Shown here: in pieces, positions 15,639 through 23,746 of the stretch
Layout: every line of letters begins with the position of its first letter
How positions within the stretch are numbered: the first letter of the stretch is position 1
Source: an uncultured Lachnospiraceae bacterium
Lineage (GTDB): Bacteria > Bacillota > Clostridia > Lachnospirales > Lachnospiraceae
DNA: 23,796 bases
Direction of reading: 5' to 3'
Assembly (NCBI GenBank): GCA_910585555.1
Contig: CAJUFU010000043.1
Coordinates: 1 to 23,796, forward strand
Position numbers and translations under genes: made by a program
The notes under the pieces: generated by a model
Seen by the model: only the letters and a program-made list of their open reading frames with translations
Told to the model about the DNA's origin: nothing
The model's database searches: none

Positions 15639-16553
15639 TCAGTTATCATCTATTCCGGATTTGTTCCCGTCCTGCTTTTCTAGTTTTTCTAGTTCTCTTA
15701 ATTCCGCATCCGTAGGCTCTACCTTGCGGTTCTTTCCATGTCTTCTCTTAAAGCGTATCTGTTCTACTTTGTACTCTTGAATCTCTTTCTCATCGCCCAC
15801 ATCCACAACGACCTTCACCAGCTGCCGCAGCACATTGACACTATGCACTTCGCCCTTAAGCCCGTCTTCCGTGGTCACAAAATCACCCACATTAGGCAGT
15901 TTTCTGTTCAACTCCTCATAGGTCTCTTCTTCGTTCTTTAAACAGCACATCAATCTGCCGCAGACACCGGATATCTTTGTGGGATTTAAAGACAGATTCT
16001 GTTCTTTCGCCATCTTAATGGACACCGGCGCAAACTCCGACAAATGGGTGTGACAGCATAGAGGCCTTCCGCAGATACCAATACCGCCAAGAATCTTGGT
16101 CTCGTCCCGTACGCCAATCTGGCGAAGCTCGATTCTTGTTTTAAAGACGGATGCCAAATCTTTGACCAGCTCTCTGAAATCAATACGGCCATCTGCCGTA
16201 AAATAGAATAAGACTTTATTATTATCAAACGTATATTCTGCATCAATTAACTTCATCTGCAGATTGTGCTTCCTAATCTTTTCCAGGCAGATCTGGTAGG
16301 CCTCCTTCTCCTTTTTCTTGTTTGCCGCCTCCTGTTCATCATCCTTCTGGGTGGCCACACGAAGAACTGCCTTGAGAGGCTGGACTACCTTGTCCTCCTC
16401 CACTTCCCTGGGTTCGCCTACCACCGTACCGTACTCGATACCCCGGGCCGTCTCTACAATGACATGGTCATTTCTCTTAACATCCAGTTTACCCGGATCA
16501 AAATAATATATCTTACCAGCTGTACGAAACCGTACACCTATTACCTTTATCAT
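15639..16553 (-). CDS. ricT: PSP1-domain protein RicT (YaaT)
   Basis: A 304-residue protein with the PSP1 C-terminal domain, homologous to Bacillus RicT/YaaT. RicT works with RicA and RicF in the Y-complex that modulates RNase Y mRNA processing and affects sporulation and biofilm development. The N-terminal KVIGVRFRTAGKIYYFDPG and the cysteine-rich centre, C161, C166, C167 (GGIGICGRPLCCHTHL) and C198, C203, C204 (GVCGRLMCCLKNE), are family hallmarks; these cysteines take part in iron-sulfur binding in the complex. The C terminus is charged and likely disordered. The ATG at 16553 has GGAGG 10 bases upstream. Located between holB and trmN6 as in Bacillus, but yabA is missing. Confidence 0.94.
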   Translation of the reverse strand: MIKVIGVRFRTAGKIYYFDPGKLDVKRNDHVIVETARGIEYGTVVGEPREVEEDKVVQPLKAVLRVATQKDDEQEAANKKKEKEAYQICLEKIRKHNLQMKLIDAEYTFDNNKVLFYFTADGRIDFRELVKDLASVFKTRIELRQIGVRDETKILGGIGICGRPLCCHTHLSEFAPVSIKMAKEQNLSLNPTKISGVCGRLMCCLKNEEETYEELNRKLPNVGDFVTTEDGLKGEVHSVNVLRQLVKVVVDVGDEKEIQEYKVEQIRFKRRHGKNRKVEPTDAELRELEKLEKQDGNKSGIDDN

Positions 16554-16608
16554 AATCTATCAACCTCCAAATTTTCGACGAACTCTGTCCGTACACCGGA
16601 CGCTCCGT

Positions 16609-17598
16609 CTAGTTCTCCTTAATGGTAAGGAGCATAAGTTCCATCGTCAGATCAAAATTAACATTGGCTTCTAATCTTCTCCTTGCCTGCTGAAGAGCCT
16701 TTACGATTGTCTCAATCCCTTCATAAGTACTCCTGTCAGCCACCTTCCTGATCTGCTGAAATTCATTTTTGAATACCAGACTGTTCACATCCTTGGTAGC
16801 CTTATATAAAAGCGCGTCACGATACCAAACCGTCAGAATATCCAGATAATCGTTGACATCCAGCTTGTACTCCATGATCTTCTTGATCGCTTTGACAATC
16901 TCGTTAATCTCCATATCATTGATATATTTTACCAACGTGATCGCTTCATCCTTAACCTTCTCAAACTCCTCGCTGCTGGCCAAAAGCTTTGCCTTCCCAA
17001 TATTGCCTCTGGCAAAAGCCACGCAGATATTTGCCTTATAATCCGGCACTCCCAGCTCTTCCATCAGGTACTTTTTCACAAGCTTATCCGGCACCGGCTT
17101 CATGTTGAGCACCACACAGCGGCTGATAATCGTAGGCAGAAGCCCCTCCACATTATCCGTAAGAATCAGAATGACTGCATATTCCGGCGGTTCTTCCAAT
17201 GTCTTTAACAACGCATTCTGTGCCTGCGGCGTCATCTTCTCGCCCTCGTTCATAATATAAATCTTACGCGGACTGCTGTAAGGCTTGATACCAATATCGT
17301 TGTTAATCTGTCCGCGGATGTCCTCCACACCAATGCTGTTGGGCTTTTCATGACTGACATACACAATATCAGGCTGATTATGGCTGAGCGCCTGCTTGCA
17401 GGAATGACACTCGTTGCATGGCTCCTTACCGCCCTTCTCGCACTGCAGAGTCATCGCAAAAATGCGGGCTATAAACTCTTTACCGGCATTGCGCTCTCCG
17501 TTAATGATATAGGCGTGCGACACCTTGTTCGATGCGATTGCGTTCTGTATATGTTCCTTTAACTGTTCTTGTCCGATAATATCTGCAAATTTAGCCAT
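16609..17598 (-). CDS. holB: DNA polymerase III delta' subunit (HolB)
   Basis: The clamp-loader delta' subunit, 329 residues, part of the DnaX complex at the replication fork. Features are DIIGQEQLKEHIQNAI, a four-cysteine zinc site (C53, C61, C64, C67 in CEKGGKEPCNECHSC), NALLKTLEEPP and the SRC motif (159-161). The Walker A region G34-ERNAGKE lacks the usual Ser/Thr after the lysine, and the Walker B position reads MNEGEKM rather than DEA; delta' subunits are typically non-hydrolysing, so this fits. The ATG at 17598 has GGTGAG 8 bases upstream. It lies between yaaR and ricT as in Bacillus. Confidence 0.93.
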   Translation of the reverse strand: MAKFADIIGQEQLKEHIQNAIASNKVSHAYIINGERNAGKEFIARIFAMTLQCEKGGKEPCNECHSCKQALSHNQPDIVYVSHEKPNSIGVEDIRGQINNDIGIKPYSSPRKIYIMNEGEKMTPQAQNALLKTLEEPPEYAVILILTDNVEGLLPTIISRCVVLNMKPVPDKLVKKYLMEELGVPDYKANICVAFARGNIGKAKLLASSEEFEKVKDEAITLVKYINDMEINEIVKAIKKIMEYKLDVNDYLDILTVWYRDALLYKATKDVNSLVFKNEFQQIRKVADRSTYEGIETIVKALQQARRRLEANVNFDLTMELMLLTIKEN

Positions 17599-17619
17599 CT
17601 ATAATCTCACCGCTTCCCC

Positions 17620-18060
17620 TCAAGTAAAGATATCCAACAATAACCCCCGTATTTCTCCAATCTTGTCAAGAATAGCCAGATGGTCCTGTTCATCCTTCAC
17701 AAGTTCCTGTGCCAGTTCATCCAGATTTTGATCGATCAGCCGGATGATTCCATATACTCTGTGCCGTCCCCGCCGGTCCAGGAAATTTTCTCTGGAAAAA
17801 GCATGGGAACGATTTACCACCTCGTTTAAAAAATCCTTGATCAACGCCCGGTATCGTTTCATATCCTTGATATCCCGGTGTTTTGCCAATTTATCACCTT
17901 GTCTGGTGATCTCCTCCATCATACCTAACAGCGCCTGTTGTAAGTCCTGCTCCTCAATCCTACTGACGAGAGTGAACTTAAATGTACCGTCCGTCTCCTG
18001 CACCTGCTGGGTCTGCTCCACCTGCGGTGCCTGCTGAATTTGATTAACTTTGATATCCAC
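17620..18060 (-). CDS. YaaR family protein (DUF327)
   Basis: About 146 residues, all-helical, of the YaaR/DUF327 family, always found beside holB in Firmicutes; its function is not established. Conserved parts are KHRDIKDMKRYRALIKDFLNEV, the YGIIRLIDQNLDELAQELV segment and the C-terminal DKIGEIRGLLLDIF. The N terminus is Gln-rich and probably disordered. There is no ATG start: GTG at 18060 has GAGGTGA 5 bases upstream and is preferred, while GTG at 18069 is in the same frame with a weaker site. It sits 19 bases after the kinase-like gene and 21 bases before holB, so it is in one operon. Confidence 0.9.
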   Translation of the reverse strand: MDIKVNQIQQAPQVEQTQQVQETDGTFKFTLVSRIEEQDLQQALLGMMEEITRQGDKLAKHRDIKDMKRYRALIKDFLNEVVNRSHAFSRENFLDRRGRHRVYGIIRLIDQNLDELAQELVKDEQDHLAILDKIGEIRGLLLDIFT

Positions 18061-18079
18061 TCCTGTCACCTCTTTTCCA

Positions 18080-18682
18080 TCATCTTTTCAGGTTCTCCTG
18101 CAGATACGCTACAATCTCATCCAAACAGCCGTCCAGCTGATCATTGTAAAAAGTTCTGTTGATATCCGCCTTTGCCAGTTTCTCTGCTGAAAAGTCTTCC
18201 GCATCCGCCAGAAAACGTCTGCACATCTCCTCATACTTGGGATGGTCCTGCGCCTTTTCCCGGTCAAGAGCTCTCTGCAGGCGTACCCCGTCATCCAGCT
18301 CAATCATAACCGGCACTACCTTATCTGCGCCATAAAACCTGCGAAGCTGAGCAAAAGCTTCCAGCGTGCCAATCAGTACATAAGAAAATTTATCCAAGTC
18401 AACCGCAGCATCTGCCACCGTAAAATACCGCCAAATGCCATAACAGGTATGATAGGCCCTGGATTCTATAACACTGCCCTGCCCCAGAAGTGTCTGATAT
18501 CCTTCCTCATCGGTAAAATGATACTCCACGCCGTCTTTTTCACCCGCTCGAATCGGCCGGGTCGTGTAGGGCACTATCGTTTCTAAATGCACGCTCTCCT
18601 GCATCAATAATTTTTTATATATGGTATCTTTACCCGATGAACTTTTGCCCATCAGACATATTATTTTTCCCATAAACGCCAT
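18080..18682 (-). CDS. Guanylate-kinase-like P-loop nucleotide kinase
   Basis: A 200-residue P-loop kinase of the guanylate kinase fold. The P-loop is GKSSSGKDT (12-20), with Asp after the catalytic Lys where Gmk has Ser or Thr. TTRPIRAGEKDGVEYHF (41-56) matches the Gmk nucleotide-binding stretch, including R42, R45 and Y54. Several GMP contacts known from yeast Gmk appear changed in my hand alignment: Ser34 is Pro39, Ser80 is Ile83, and the Asp98 region reads YVLIGTLE. It occupies the place of thymidylate kinase (tmk) in the Bacillus yaaO-tmk-yaaQ-yaaR order. It may be a second guanylate kinase or a kinase with another specificity. The ATG at 18682 has AAAGG close by; ATG at 18673 is an alternative. 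Confidence 0.82.
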   Translation of the reverse strand: MAFMGKIICLMGKSSSGKDTIYKKLLMQESVHLETIVPYTTRPIRAGEKDGVEYHFTDEEGYQTLLGQGSVIESRAYHTCYGIWRYFTVADAAVDLDKFSYVLIGTLEAFAQLRRFYGADKVVPVMIELDDGVRLQRALDREKAQDHPKYEEMCRRFLADAEDFSAEKLAKADINRTFYNDQLDGCLDEIVAYLQENLKR

Positions 18683-18740
18683 TACCTTTTGTCTAAATCC
18701 TCATATTAATAATGCCACATTTTTATGGGAATTTCAACCG

Positions 18741-20306
18741 CTACGAGAAACCAGCTTCCCTGACAACGGGGATTGTGCCAAAATCAGAAATCCCCTGCAC
18801 GTTAAGTCCTCTTTTTCGGCTCTTGGCAACCTGTCTGACCAAAGTTTCCTTGATCATCTCCCCAGGCACAATGAGCGGAATCCCCGGAGGATACAAATTG
18901 ATAAAACCAGCCGCCGTCCTGCCCACAGCCTCTTCTAGCGAAACCGCCTCCTGGGCGCTATGAAATGCCTGGGAAGGGGTCATTCTGCCCTCTGCCGCCT
19001 GCTCATACGGACAGGCTTCTGTGTCTTCTGCCTGATCTGCTGACCCATTTTTATACTCCCGGCTGTTCACACCATAGCTGACAGCATATTTAGAGACCTC
19101 CTCCTCAGATGCCTCCCTACAGACAGCTTCCTTCTCTATCCTATCATCTATGGCGCAGACTGCATCAGCCAATCTCTGCCATCCCTCTTCCGTATCCATC
19201 ACAGTCATCATCGCCAGCACGAACGTATCCGCCGCCATTTCCATTTGCAAATGATAATCCCTGCGCAGAATATCATATAACTGCGAACCGTTCATTGCAG
19301 TATTTCGGACCGAAATCACAATTTTTCCTGTGTCCCAGGCCGCCAGTTTATATCCATTTTGTGACACATCTGTCATTTTTCCAATGCAAATATGCCTGCA
19401 GTCCGCCGTTTTTCTACAAAAAGCTTCATATTGTGTTTGCAAAAATGCAAATCTTTCCTCCCCATGTTCTTCCAGAAACCTGATACAGGAATCCATGCTG
19501 GCCATCAGCACATAGGATGGACTGCTGGTCTGCAGCATAGCCAGGTATCTGCGCAGCCTTTCCCGGTCCACCAGACTGCCATTAACATGTAAGAGAGCTG
19601 TCTGCGTCATCGCCGGCAATGTTTTATGCAGACTGTGTATCACCAAATCCGCCCCCGCCGCCACAGATCCCTGCCGCAACCTATCAAAAAGACCCAGGTG
19701 AGCCCCATGCGCCTCATCCACAATAAGCACCTTCCCATGTGCATGAGCAACACGGGCAACTGCCGCAACATCAGATATAATTCCTTCATAAGTAGGAGAA
19801 GTAATCACCACCGCTTTACAGGCAGGATACTTGTCAAGCAGCATCCCGATCTCTTCCGCGTTCACGCCGTCATAAATGCCATACTCCCGGATGATCTCCG
19901 GATAGTAATACCGCGGCTTTAATCCCTGCATGATCATTGCATGATATACTGCTTTATGGCAATTACGGGCCGTCAAGATCTCATCCCCCGGCTTTGTCAC
20001 AGACATAACCGCCGCCAGTACGCCACAAGTACTGCCGTTTACCAGATAATAAGTCTCCTGCGCACCGTAAAGTCTATTTGCCCTCTCCTGGGCCTCTTTG
20101 ATAAGTCCCTCCGGATGATGCAGGTTGTCGAACCCGTCTATTTCCGTAATGTCAATTCCATAGAAATCTGCCATCTCCCCGCTATCCGGATTTCGCTTAT
20201 GTCCCGGCATGTGACAAGGGTAATCCTCTCCGGCACAATAGGCCGATAACGTCTGATATAAGCCTTTGGTCTGCTGTTTTTTTTCTAGTTTCTTATGTTT
20301 AATCAT
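18741..20306 (-). CDS. Orn/Lys/Arg decarboxylase family protein (YaaO/SpeA-like)
   Basis: A 521-residue fold-type I PLP enzyme with the Orn/Lys/Arg decarboxylase major domain. The N-terminal HMPGHKRNP (32-40) and DITEIDGFDNLHHPEG (52-67) are family signatures, D197-E-A-H200 contacts PLP, and K228 in IHSLHKTL is the Schiff-base lysine. Bacillus relatives are SpeA and YaaO, near 480-490 residues. Here an extra acidic and Glu/Ala-rich insert of about 50 residues (about 390-445) precedes the C-terminal domain, which ends LYPPGIPLIVPGE...VQGISDFGTIPVV as expected. Substrate (arginine or lysine) cannot be fixed from the sequence. The ribosome-binding site is weak (GAAGACAG). It starts the yaaO-like block, 30 bases after the HD-domain gene. 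Confidence 0.92.
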   Translation of the reverse strand: MIKHKKLEKKQQTKGLYQTLSAYCAGEDYPCHMPGHKRNPDSGEMADFYGIDITEIDGFDNLHHPEGLIKEAQERANRLYGAQETYYLVNGSTCGVLAAVMSVTKPGDEILTARNCHKAVYHAMIMQGLKPRYYYPEIIREYGIYDGVNAEEIGMLLDKYPACKAVVITSPTYEGIISDVAAVARVAHAHGKVLIVDEAHGAHLGLFDRLRQGSVAAGADLVIHSLHKTLPAMTQTALLHVNGSLVDRERLRRYLAMLQTSSPSYVLMASMDSCIRFLEEHGEERFAFLQTQYEAFCRKTADCRHICIGKMTDVSQNGYKLAAWDTGKIVISVRNTAMNGSQLYDILRRDYHLQMEMAADTFVLAMMTVMDTEEGWQRLADAVCAIDDRIEKEAVCREASEEEVSKYAVSYGVNSREYKNGSADQAEDTEACPYEQAAEGRMTPSQAFHSAQEAVSLEEAVGRTAAGFINLYPPGIPLIVPGEMIKETLVRQVAKSRKRGLNVQGISDFGTIPVVREAGFS

Positions 20307-20336
20307 TTTACTGTCTTCTAATAACCAATCGTCCTT

Positions 20337-20879
20337 TTAGGATGCGCGCGCACCATGCCCTTTATGCAGTCCCACTGTCTCCATAAGGGAACAGTATTTA
20401 TCCGCCGCCGTCACCACCCAGGCTTCCCGGCAGACAGGCGGCACTACCGAAAGAGGCCACATATGCTTCTTAATGATCTCCCTCTGCACATCACTCAGCT
20501 GATACTCTTTCTCCGCATTGCGAAGCGCTGTCATGGGATGATGAAATCCATGCAGCCTTTTTCTCTTGGACAAATACGCCTTATCATGCCAGTCATACAG
20601 AAAATAATCGTGTAAAAGTGCTCCCCTAACTAAATCATGCTTATTGCAATGCAGATTCAACTTCCTGTTGAGGAGCAGACTGTAGCGCGCCACGTCCATA
20701 CAATGGTTATGCACCGTCATCGTGCCATGCTGTATATGTCCTCTTGTGCTCTTAAAATTCTTTGAATTAAGAATATCCTCACCATGTTCCTTTAAGAGCA
20801 TACGAAGCCGTTTATGACGCTCATAAAGCCTTTGTATGCGCTGTCTTCGCCTCTCTTTATATAACTTTACAAAATCCAT
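20337..20879 (-). CDS. HD-domain protein of unknown function
   Basis: A 180-residue protein with an HD-type metal-dependent phosphohydrolase core. Probable metal ligands are H57/H59 in TVHNHCMDVARYS, the H90-D91 doublet in GALLHDYFLYDWHD, H110 and H113-H114 in LHGFHHPMTA, and D160 in TAADKYCSLMET. The N terminus is a basic helix (KLYKERRRQRIQRLYERHKRLRMLL). The ATG at 20879 has GAGGAG 8 bases upstream and is preferred over GTG at 20888. Small HD proteins of this shape hydrolyse nucleotides or related phosphoesters, but the substrate here is unknown. It is flanked by the CgeB-like gene (about 60 bases upstream) and the decarboxylase gene downstream. Confidence 0.85.
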   Translation of the reverse strand: MDFVKLYKERRRQRIQRLYERHKRLRMLLKEHGEDILNSKNFKSTRGHIQHGTMTVHNHCMDVARYSLLLNRKLNLHCNKHDLVRGALLHDYFLYDWHDKAYLSKRKRLHGFHHPMTALRNAEKEYQLSDVQREIIKKHMWPLSVVPPVCREAWVVTAADKYCSLMETVGLHKGHGARAS

Positions 20880-20939
20880 CTGTCCCACTCCTCGCCTGTC
20901 AAATCTATCCCGTCCATAAAACGTATGTCAATCAGCAGT

Positions 20940-22121
20940 TTAGGAATCCCTCTCCACCAACTCATGCATCACTTTTGCCCGATGGGCCCAGGTATGCCCT
21001 TCCTCCGCCGTCTTGTATCCCCCGTCTGCTATCTTCTGCATAAGATTGGAATCTTCCAACAGTTTTGCCGCAATTTCCGGCAGACGGTCCATCTCTTTTA
21101 ACGTATAAATACTACAATTTTCACCATCACGCAAAATACCATCTAAATATATGCTGCTGTCCGTCAGACATACCGCCCCGTTCAACATACTATTAAAAAT
21201 CCTGTCATGAGCGCCATCCTTAAACCAGGGCATCACGTTGAGAGAAAGCTTCGTCTGACACAATTTCTTAAGACACCCCACGGAATCCAAACTATTCATA
21301 ATCATCAGATTCTGGGGCTTTTGGCACTCTAACAAATCCCAGCCGTCTCCAAATACATGTACCCTAATTCCCGCATCCGCAAGCTCCTGCACCGCCCGTC
21401 CCCGGAACGTATAACGCACATACAAGTCAATAAAAGTAAGCGCCGCCATAGCCTTTTTCAGTTCCTCTTCTGGCACTTCCCCGAGTTCATCCTCAAGGTG
21501 CGCCTGCGCCACTTCCTCCACCGTCTTCCACGGATTTTCCATAAGATCGTCAATCATGCCATAATAAAATGCCGTGTATTCGTCGTCAATCCTTGTGATA
21601 TATTTTTCAAAAGTGGCTGGCACACAATAATTGCCCACCATCGTCACATCATATTTACGAAACTCCACCGGCACATTCGTTCTGTCCGGATACAATTTCG
21701 TGCCTGCTAACGGCAGAAACGGTCCATTCACAATTTCCGGGAAAAAACGCCGCATATACGCTTCATGGTTCCTGTCAATGCTGATGTGATGATAATTCCC
21801 CGGCACCTTTTCCAGAAAATGATGATAATACATAGGATGATCTACCACAATATTATAGCTGGGTATGGAAAGAGCGTCCCACATCATGATTCCGTTTTCG
21901 TCTAAAAAATATTCCTCTCCGCTCATCCCGTGAAAGTTGAAGTTAATCAATGCAGTATTTCCCTTTTCAAAAAACCGAAAGAACTTCTCCGTACTGCCCC
22001 AGGGTTTACTCAAATCATAGATAATGGTTTCATGTCCCAGAGCCTCCATGGCTTCTGCAATCTGCAGAGAAAAATAACCCTGTGTCTCTATATCTCCCAC
22101 AAAAAATATCAGCTTTTTCAT
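20940..22121 (-). CDS. CgeB-like glycosyltransferase
   Basis: A 393-residue protein with the layout of CgeB-type family 1 glycosyltransferases. The N-terminal domain starts KKLIFFVGDIETQGYFSLQIAEAMEALGHE, a Rossmann-like acceptor domain. The C-terminal domain (about 290-385) carries KLSLNVMPWFKDGAHDRIFNSMLNGAVCLTD, an E/D-rich nucleotide-sugar site form seen in Glyco_trans_1_2, and ends GYKTAEEGHTWAHRAKVM as many CgeB proteins do. In Bacillus CgeB is linked to spore surface glycosylation, but similar proteins act on other surfaces, so the acceptor is unknown. The ATG at 22121 has GGAGGT 5 bases upstream; an upstream in-frame ATG at 22133 is part of that site. No signal peptide. Confidence 0.87.
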   Translation of the reverse strand: MKKLIFFVGDIETQGYFSLQIAEAMEALGHETIIYDLSKPWGSTEKFFRFFEKGNTALINFNFHGMSGEEYFLDENGIMMWDALSIPSYNIVVDHPMYYHHFLEKVPGNYHHISIDRNHEAYMRRFFPEIVNGPFLPLAGTKLYPDRTNVPVEFRKYDVTMVGNYCVPATFEKYITRIDDEYTAFYYGMIDDLMENPWKTVEEVAQAHLEDELGEVPEEELKKAMAALTFIDLYVRYTFRGRAVQELADAGIRVHVFGDGWDLLECQKPQNLMIMNSLDSVGCLKKLCQTKLSLNVMPWFKDGAHDRIFNSMLNGAVCLTDSSIYLDGILRDGENCSIYTLKEMDRLPEIAAKLLEDSNLMQKIADGGYKTAEEGHTWAHRAKVMHELVERDS

Positions 22122-22183
22122 ATATACCTCCATGCCTTAACAGGGCTCCACGATGCCCTCTAGCGTTTCACTCTCACCCAAAA

Positions 22184-23284
22184 CTATGCTATCTGCTTTT
22201 TGGATGTATCCGGATGCTCCTTATAGATAAACGCCGCCAGCACGAAACTTGCCACAAAAGATACCGCTCCCACCACAATGGCCTTAATCAGATTATCCGG
22301 TTCCCCATCACTATAAAACATCAAAATGGAAGGAAGACTTGGAAATGCATAGATATAAGCATATACTGTTATAATGCCTTGCACAATACCCGCAATCAGA
22401 CAGCCCAGTATATTGGCGGCAATAGGCGATCTTTCCTTAAAACATACACCAAATATAGACGGCTCCGATACCCCCGAGACAAGCACTGTGACCATAGCAC
22501 TCATAGCCAAAGCCTTGCGCTCTTTATTTTTTGACTTTACAAAAACGCCCAGATCGCATCCCGCCAAAGACAAATTAAAGATAAGAAATGCCACCATGAT
22601 ACCATAATCTACCCCTGTCAGACCAATCTGTGTGATTGCCAACGACATAAATATCCAGTGCATTCCTGTAGAAACCAAAAGCAGTGTGCTTGCTGCCAAC
22701 AGGCCCCATGCCACTACAGGCACACGCTCCTGCATCACATTGAGCCCCTGTGCCAATCCGTTACTCAAAAGGCTCACAGCCGGTTCAATGATCAAAATTC
22801 CAAGCAGTGAGGTTATTAGAATCACACTTGCCGCCAAAAAATATGGCTGCAAACTCTCTTTTATAACTTTTCGTAAAAAGCCTTCCACATGGGACATACA
22901 ATAAATCAAAACAATGACCGGGATAACACTGTAAGCATATGTAGCGGACACCACTGGAATCCCGATAAAGGTAACTTTCTCCCCGCTTTCCATCAAGGCG
23001 GTAAAATCCGGTAGGAGCATCACACACATACTGACCACTGCCATCAACGAATCCGTATCAAAATGCTTTGCCGCCGAATATGCTACAAACACTGGCAGAA
23101 AGTAAAACGGCGTTGTTGCAATTGCCGCAAAAATGGCCTCTGTCGTTTCGGGTAAAATATCTATCATACCTAAAACCAGTACCACCATCTTCAAAATACC
23201 GCCCGCAATAAGAACTGGTATAATAGGTGCCATACATTCACTAATATGATCAAACATTGCCGAGACAAATCTTTTTATCTTCAT
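22184..23284 (-). CDS. PTS EIIC component, glucose-glucoside family, stand-alone
   Basis: A membrane sugar permease of the PTS Glc (glucoside/sucrose-type) family, about 366 residues with some ten hydrophobic segments. The N-terminal MAPIIPVLIAGGILKMVV, the central STGMHWIFMSLAITQIG and the substrate-site motif SGVSEPSIFGV (E274) are characteristic. Family members are usually fused to EIIB and often EIIA domains; here neither is present in the gene nor next to it, so phosphotransfer must come from other proteins, or the protein has another role. ATG at 23284 has AAGGA about 10 bases upstream, while ATG at 23308 (eight more residues) has no ribosome site but would also be in frame. Its own promoter lies at 23365-23393. 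Confidence 0.88.
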   Translation of the reverse strand: MKIKRFVSAMFDHISECMAPIIPVLIAGGILKMVVLVLGMIDILPETTEAIFAAIATTPFYFLPVFVAYSAAKHFDTDSLMAVVSMCVMLLPDFTALMESGEKVTFIGIPVVSATYAYSVIPVIVLIYCMSHVEGFLRKVIKESLQPYFLAASVILITSLLGILIIEPAVSLLSNGLAQGLNVMQERVPVVAWGLLAASTLLLVSTGMHWIFMSLAITQIGLTGVDYGIMVAFLIFNLSLAGCDLGVFVKSKNKERKALAMSAMVTVLVSGVSEPSIFGVCFKERSPIAANILGCLIAGIVQGIITVYAYIYAFPSLPSILMFYSDGEPDNLIKAIVVGAVSFVASFVLAAFIYKEHPDTSKKQIA

Positions 23285-23364
23285 CACAAATTCATCCTTC
23301 ACTTTCATATACCAATTTTTTGTCTTACTTTTTATATCGACCAGATTTTCATTTTGCTAAAAAA

Positions 23365-23393
23365 ATTATATGACAACCTTTCCTGAAATGCAA
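23365..23393 (-). promoter_or_regulatory. Sigma-A promoter of the EIIC gene
   Basis: On the minus strand -35 TTGCAT (23388-23393) and -10 TATAAT (23365-23370) are 17 bases apart. The start would be near 23358, giving a leader of about 50-75 bases. I see no antiterminator (RAT-type) hairpin and no clear cre site in the leader. Confidence 0.7.
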
Positions 23394-23630
23394 TCTAATC
23401 GCTCCAAAGGTATTGCGAACGCCCAAGAAATTTACCGGAAATACCGTTGCGAAGGACGCTGCTTTGATGATATCAATAAGATTATTGAAGTCATTAGAGT
23501 TGTCCGCTGGCGGTCTGTTCATTTATCTCTCTTTTTGATTACACCTATGACTACATTTTGCCTCTGACTATATCTTGACTACATCAAATATTAAAGAATT
23601 CCTTGGTATCTGACAACCTGCTAAATTGCA
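23394..23630. other. Non-coding stretch, no convincing gene
   Basis: Upstream of the EIIC promoter about 240 bases are AT-rich and hold no gene I can support. A 65-codon plus-strand frame (23370-23567) starts inside the -10 box, lacks a ribosome-binding site and has no family resemblance. GACAACCTG at 23612-23620 repeats a nine-base piece of the tRNA-Lys gene (23772-23780), perhaps a decayed fragment. Confidence 0.5.
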
Positions 23631-23670
23631 TAAAAATAGCGGAAATCCGCTGTTTTTATTGGATTTCCGC
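23631..23670 (-). terminator. Terminator downstream of tRNA-Lys
   Basis: A perfect 10-bp inverted repeat, GCGGAAATCC (23639-23648) and GGATTTCCGC (23661-23670), with a 12-base loop. On the minus strand it is followed by TATTTTTAT. It fits as the terminator of the minus-strand tRNA unit. A competing shorter stem AGCGG/CCGCT also exists. Confidence 0.75.
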
Positions 23671-23684
23671 CTTTCATATTTTAG

Positions 23685-23731
23685 TGAAGCACGGGGGATA
23701 TCAAACTGGGGTTCGAATCCCCCATCCACTC
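23685..23731. repeat. Duplicated tRNA 3'-end fragments (att-like)
   Basis: TGAAGCACGGGGGAT at 23685-23699 repeats exactly the 3' end of the tRNA-Lys gene at 23747-23761, 62 bases away, with similar AT-rich flanks. Directly beside it, on the plus strand, GGGGTTCGAATCCCC (23708-23722) followed by ATCCACT resembles the T-arm and acceptor 3' end of another tRNA. No complete tRNA can be built here. This may be an old attachment-site duplication or a decayed tRNA copy. Confidence 0.55.
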
Positions 23732-23746
23732 TTTCTCTTTATTTAA

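Noticed and set aside
23370..23567. 65-residue plus-strand open frame
   Set aside because: Starts within the EIIC promoter -10 box, has no ribosome-binding site and resembles no family I know.
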